A DNA stretch of 8,137 nt from SAR92 clade bacterium (GTDB taxonomy: Bacteria > Pseudomonadota > Gammaproteobacteria > Pseudomonadales > Porticoccaceae). Numbering within the stretch: position 1 is the stretch's first letter; each line of letters opens with the position of its first letter. Made by a program: the position numbers and the translations under genes. The stretch lies in the NCBI GenBank assembly GCA_018607545.1, contig JABBBF010000227.1, positions 1 to 8,137 on the forward strand, given 5' to 3'. This document shows positions 6,137 to 8,137 of this stretch, piece by piece. Under the pieces are notes generated by a model. The model saw nothing but the letters and a program-made list of their open reading frames with translations. It did not search any database and was not told the origin of the DNA.

Positions 6137-6141
6137 CTCAG

Positions 6142-6507
6142 CTAGGCATCCTGCTGTTTTTTTAGCTTGGCCTCTTCGGCTCGGCGACGACGAACTTCTT
6201 TGGGGTCAGCAATCAGGGGCCGGTAGATCTCAACTCGATCTCGGTTCTGCAGCTGGTAGACATTTGGCTCTGGCAGGCCCTTGGTGCCAAGAACTTGGGA
6301 GAAGATACCCATTTTGGCATTCACCAGATCGATTTCAGGAAAGCTCTGCACAATACCCGACTGCTCTACGGCTTGATAGGCAGTGGTGCCTCGCGCTACA
6401 TCCAGTTTGATCAGCTTCTGTTTTTCAGGCAATCCATAAACCACTTCTACAGTGATGGCTGTCTTATTGCCGGCTGTTTCATTGCCAGTTGTTTCATTGA
6501 GAGTCAT
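6142..6507 (-). CDS. rnfH: RnfH family ubiquitin-like protein
   Basis: RnfH proteins (UPF0125, beta-grasp fold) are small cytosolic proteins found beside ratA. Their molecular role is not settled, and the name comes from association with rnf clusters in some species. The conserved part runs from ITVEVVYGLPEKQKLIKLDV through AYQAVEQSGI and AKMGIFSQV to the signature DRVEIYRPLIADPKE and RRRRAEEAKLKKQQ. The frame is open up to an ATG at 6621, but the first 34 residues of that version lie inside ratA and do not look like RnfH. I choose ATG 6507 (121 residues), which has GGA seven bases upstream. ATG 6519 is the alternative. The start overlaps the end of ratA by 14 nt, which suggests coupling. The first 20 residues carry a GNETA-type repeat not expected in the family. 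Confidence 0.88.
   Translation of the reverse strand: MTLNETTGNETAGNKTAITVEVVYGLPEKQKLIKLDVARGTTAYQAVEQSGIVQSFPEIDLVNAKMGIFSQVLGTKGLPEPNVYQLQNRDRVEIYRPLIADPKEVRRRRAEEAKLKKQQDA
6454..6498 (-). repeat. Three 15-bp in-frame tandem units at the RnfH N-terminus
   Basis: The units at 6484-6498, 6469-6483 and 6454-6468 encode NETTG, NETAG and NKTAI. The first two units differ at two of 15 bases and the third is more diverged. The first unit spans the ratA stop codon (6494-6496). This looks like a small coding duplication in a linker ahead of the beta-grasp domain. Confidence 0.7.
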
Positions 6508-6943
6508 TTGCGTTTCCATAAATCTGGTCGGCTCGACGACAGAGTGAGTCGACAAGCTCATTGGCCATAGTAGAGAATAGTTTCGATGCAGCCAAGCCGA
6601 CTGCCATATTGTTAAATTCAAATTCCAAATCTAGGCTTACCTTGCAAGCCTGGGGGGTCAGTGACTTAAATGTCCACACCCCTTTTAAACGTTTAAACGG
6701 CCCATCCTCAAGGTTCATCTCAATCATCGAGGGTGCCTGCAACCTGTTTCTGGTCATAAAACTGGTCTTTACGCCGCCCTTTTTTAAATCCAGCCGCGCA
6801 ACCATTTGCTGGTCGGTATGCTCAAATACTTCCGCCGTCTGGCAGCCCTCCATAAACAGTGGGTAGCTTGCCACATCATTGACCAGATCGTACATGGATT
6901 GATCTGAGTGCATCACCAGAGCAGAGCGCTGAACAGTATTCAC
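6494..6943 (-). CDS. ratA: RatA-like START/SRPBCC domain protein
   Basis: This 149-residue protein belongs to the START-like SRPBCC superfamily, as do E. coli RatA and mitochondrial Coq10. E. coli RatA is reported to bind 50S subunits and block 70S assembly, while Coq10-type members bind ubiquinone, so either role is possible here. Family features are the strand RSALVMHSDQSMYDLVNDVA and SYPLFMEGC (27-35), then MTRNRL, MNLEDGPFKRLKGVWTF (77-93), and DLEFEFNNM with the C-terminal helix. Translation starts at GTG (6943). The site GAGG at 6949-6952 overlaps the TGA of the upstream transporter gene, which ends 7 nt away, so the two are probably translated from one mRNA. It overlaps the rnfH start downstream. 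ratA-rnfH beside bamE and fur is a conserved gammaproteobacterial arrangement. Confidence 0.92.
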   Translation of the reverse strand: MNTVQRSALVMHSDQSMYDLVNDVASYPLFMEGCQTAEVFEHTDQQMVARLDLKKGGVKTSFMTRNRLQAPSMIEMNLEDGPFKRLKGVWTFKSLTPQACKVSLDLEFEFNNMAVGLAASKLFSTMANELVDSLCRRADQIYGNANDSQ

Positions 6944-6950
6944 AGAAGCC

Positions 6951-8137
6951 TCAGGAGAAGAACTTATCGTAGATGCCCATCACGAACACCGCAGAGATGG
7001 CGACAGGCGCTATATAGCGAAGAGTGAAACGCCACAGCTGCATCACCAGTGGCGGTGTGCCCTGCATCTCGTCGTCGACAAATTGCTCTTTCATCACGTA
7101 GCCGACAAAGATGGCAATGAGCAGCCCTGAGAGGGGCAGCATGACATTAGAGGTTAAGAAGTCGAGGAAATCAAAGAAGGTAAAGCCGGCAACTGTCACC
7201 CCTGACCAGATATTAAACGAGAAGACACTACCCAGACCCAATAGCCATGTACCACCGGCAATCAGCAGATTAGCCTGAACACGGGTCATATTTTTAGCTT
7301 CGATCAGCCAGGCAACAGCGGGCTCGAGCAGAGAGATCGCCGAACTCCATGCGGCAATGGTCACCAGCACAAAGAACATTGAACCGATCAATAGGCCGCC
7401 GGGCATACTGCCAAAAGCCACCGGCAGGCTGATAAACATCAGTCCCGGGCCAGCGCCAGGCTCCAGACCAGGGGTGGCAAAAACAATCGGGAAAATCACC
7501 AGACCTGAAATAATCGCCACCATGCTGTCGAAAAACGCCACCGTCAAAATGGTCTTACCTATATTGGCGCTCTGGGGCATATAGGCACCGTAGGCCATAA
7601 TCGCACCCATGCCTATGCTCAGGGTAAAGAATGCCTGACCCATAGCCTCGAGCAAGCCGCGCCCGGTCAGGGCATCGAGATTAAAGCTAAACAGAAAATC
7701 CCAGCCAGCCTGGAAGTTGCCGCGGAAAATACTGAAGCCGAGCAGCACAAATAACATCACAAAGAGCAGCGGCATTAATATTTCAACGGCGATACCCAGG
7801 CCTTTTTTAACCCCGCCAACCACCACGCCAACACAGAGAATCATAAAGAATGTCTGCCACCCGATCAGTCGAATCGGGTCAGCCAACAGATTGCCAAACA
7901 CCGCAGAGGCGGCATCGCCGTTGGCGCCGCGCAACTCACCAGAGGCCATGGCAAAAATATAGTCCAGCGCCCAACCGGCAATCACTGCATAGAAAGAGAT
8001 AATTAACATGCCGGCGAGAACCCCCAGCCAGCCAAGGTTGCGCCAGGCGGAATTGGCGCCGCTCTCGGCTACCAGTTCGCGCACCGAGTTAATCGGGCTC
8101 TGGCGTCCACGGCGACCAATAGCCACCTCGGCCATCA
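6951..8137 (-). CDS. NSS-family sodium-dependent transporter, 5'-truncated by window edge
   Basis: This is an inner-membrane Na+-coupled symporter of the neurotransmitter:sodium symporter (SNF/LeuT) family, most likely for an amino acid. The 395 visible codons begin at MAEVAIGRRGR, which corresponds to the end of TM2 (PVMxAEFAxGRR in relatives). TM1, with its usual unwound Na+/substrate site, therefore lies off the right edge, and the ATG at 8135 is internal. About nine hydrophobic helices follow (TM3-TM11). TM6 has the diagnostic GQAFFTLSIGMGAIMAYGAY (166-185), and TM8 has AAWSSAISLLEP with Ser264/Ser265 at the expected Na2 region. Asp203 in TM7 (FFDSMVA) replaces a site linked to chloride dependence in animal homologues, consistent with a chloride-independent bacterial carrier. 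The protein ends after TM11, the common 11-TM prokaryotic form. Its stop lies 7 nt from ratA. Confidence 0.93.
   Translation of the reverse strand, partial: MAEVAIGRRGRQSPINSVRELVAESGANSAWRNLGWLGVLAGMLIISFYAVIAGWALDYIFAMASGELRGANGDAASAVFGNLLADPIRLIGWQTFFMILCVGVVVGGVKKGLGIAVEILMPLLFVMLFVLLGFSIFRGNFQAGWDFLFSFNLDALTGRGLLEAMGQAFFTLSIGMGAIMAYGAYMPQSANIGKTILTVAFFDSMVAIISGLVIFPIVFATPGLEPGAGPGLMFISLPVAFGSMPGGLLIGSMFFVLVTIAAWSSAISLLEPAVAWLIEAKNMTRVQANLLIAGGTWLLGLGSVFSFNIWSGVTVAGFTFFDFLDFLTSNVMLPLSGLLIAIFVGYVMKEQFVDDEMQGTPPLVMQLWRFTLRYIAPVAISAVFVMGIYDKFFS

Noticed and set aside
6508..6621. Longer RnfH start at ATG 6621
   Set aside because: It would run through ratA in another frame, and its 34 extra residues show no family resemblance. 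ATG 6507, with GGA upstream, fits better.
8133..8135. ATG at 8135 as the true start of the transporter
   Set aside because: The residues from this Met match the end of TM2 in the NSS family. TM1 and its sodium site would be missing, so the gene continues past the window edge.

Overview
This is a gene-dense window of roughly 50% GC. It looks like chromosomal DNA from a gammaproteobacterium. The evidence is a pcnB-folK-deoxynucleoside kinase-panB cluster and, separately, a fur/bamE divergent pair followed by rnfH and ratA. The second arrangement resembles Pseudomonas and related marine orders. Fur also has the Pseudomonas-type zinc region, in which only one cysteine of the CxxC pair remains. 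My best guess is a marine Cellvibrionales-like or SAR92-like bacterium. That is inferred from gene content and order and was not tested by any search.

Layout: (1) Positions 1-3623, plus strand: poly(A) polymerase I (pcnB, cut by the left edge), HPPK (folK), a deoxynucleoside kinase, ketopantoate hydroxymethyltransferase (panB) and a glutathione peroxidase. Spacing is tight (8 nt overlap, then 28, 46 and 33 nt gaps), so one main transcript is likely. It joins RNA turnover, folate and pantothenate synthesis, nucleotide salvage and peroxide defence. panC, the usual neighbour of panB, is not here. (2) Positions 3637-5115, minus strand: a stand-alone DUF2235 (Tle1-like) serine hydrolase, and upstream of it a small two-helix membrane protein of unknown function, with a strong hairpin between them. 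This is the accessory-looking part of the window. (3) Positions 5297-6128: fur (minus) and bamE (plus) diverge from a 70-bp region with overlapping -10 elements. (4) Positions 6142-8137, minus strand: an NSS-family sodium-dependent transporter (cut by the right edge), ratA and rnfH, apparently co-transcribed and converging on bamE.

No tRNA, rRNA, CRISPR array, insertion sequence or integrase was seen. No gap exceeds 300 bp. The longest, 5116-5296, holds a ribosome binding site for the small membrane gene and a 13-bp palindrome. The 123-bp gap at 4669-4791 holds the hairpin and the DUF2235 ribosome binding site.

Most genes are core housekeeping genes with their diagnostic residues intact. The parts most worth a second look are the DUF2235 hydrolase with its small membrane neighbour, the missing panC, the identical AAAAGCTTTT palindromes at both convergent gene junctions, and a 15-bp in-frame repeat at the N-terminus of RnfH.
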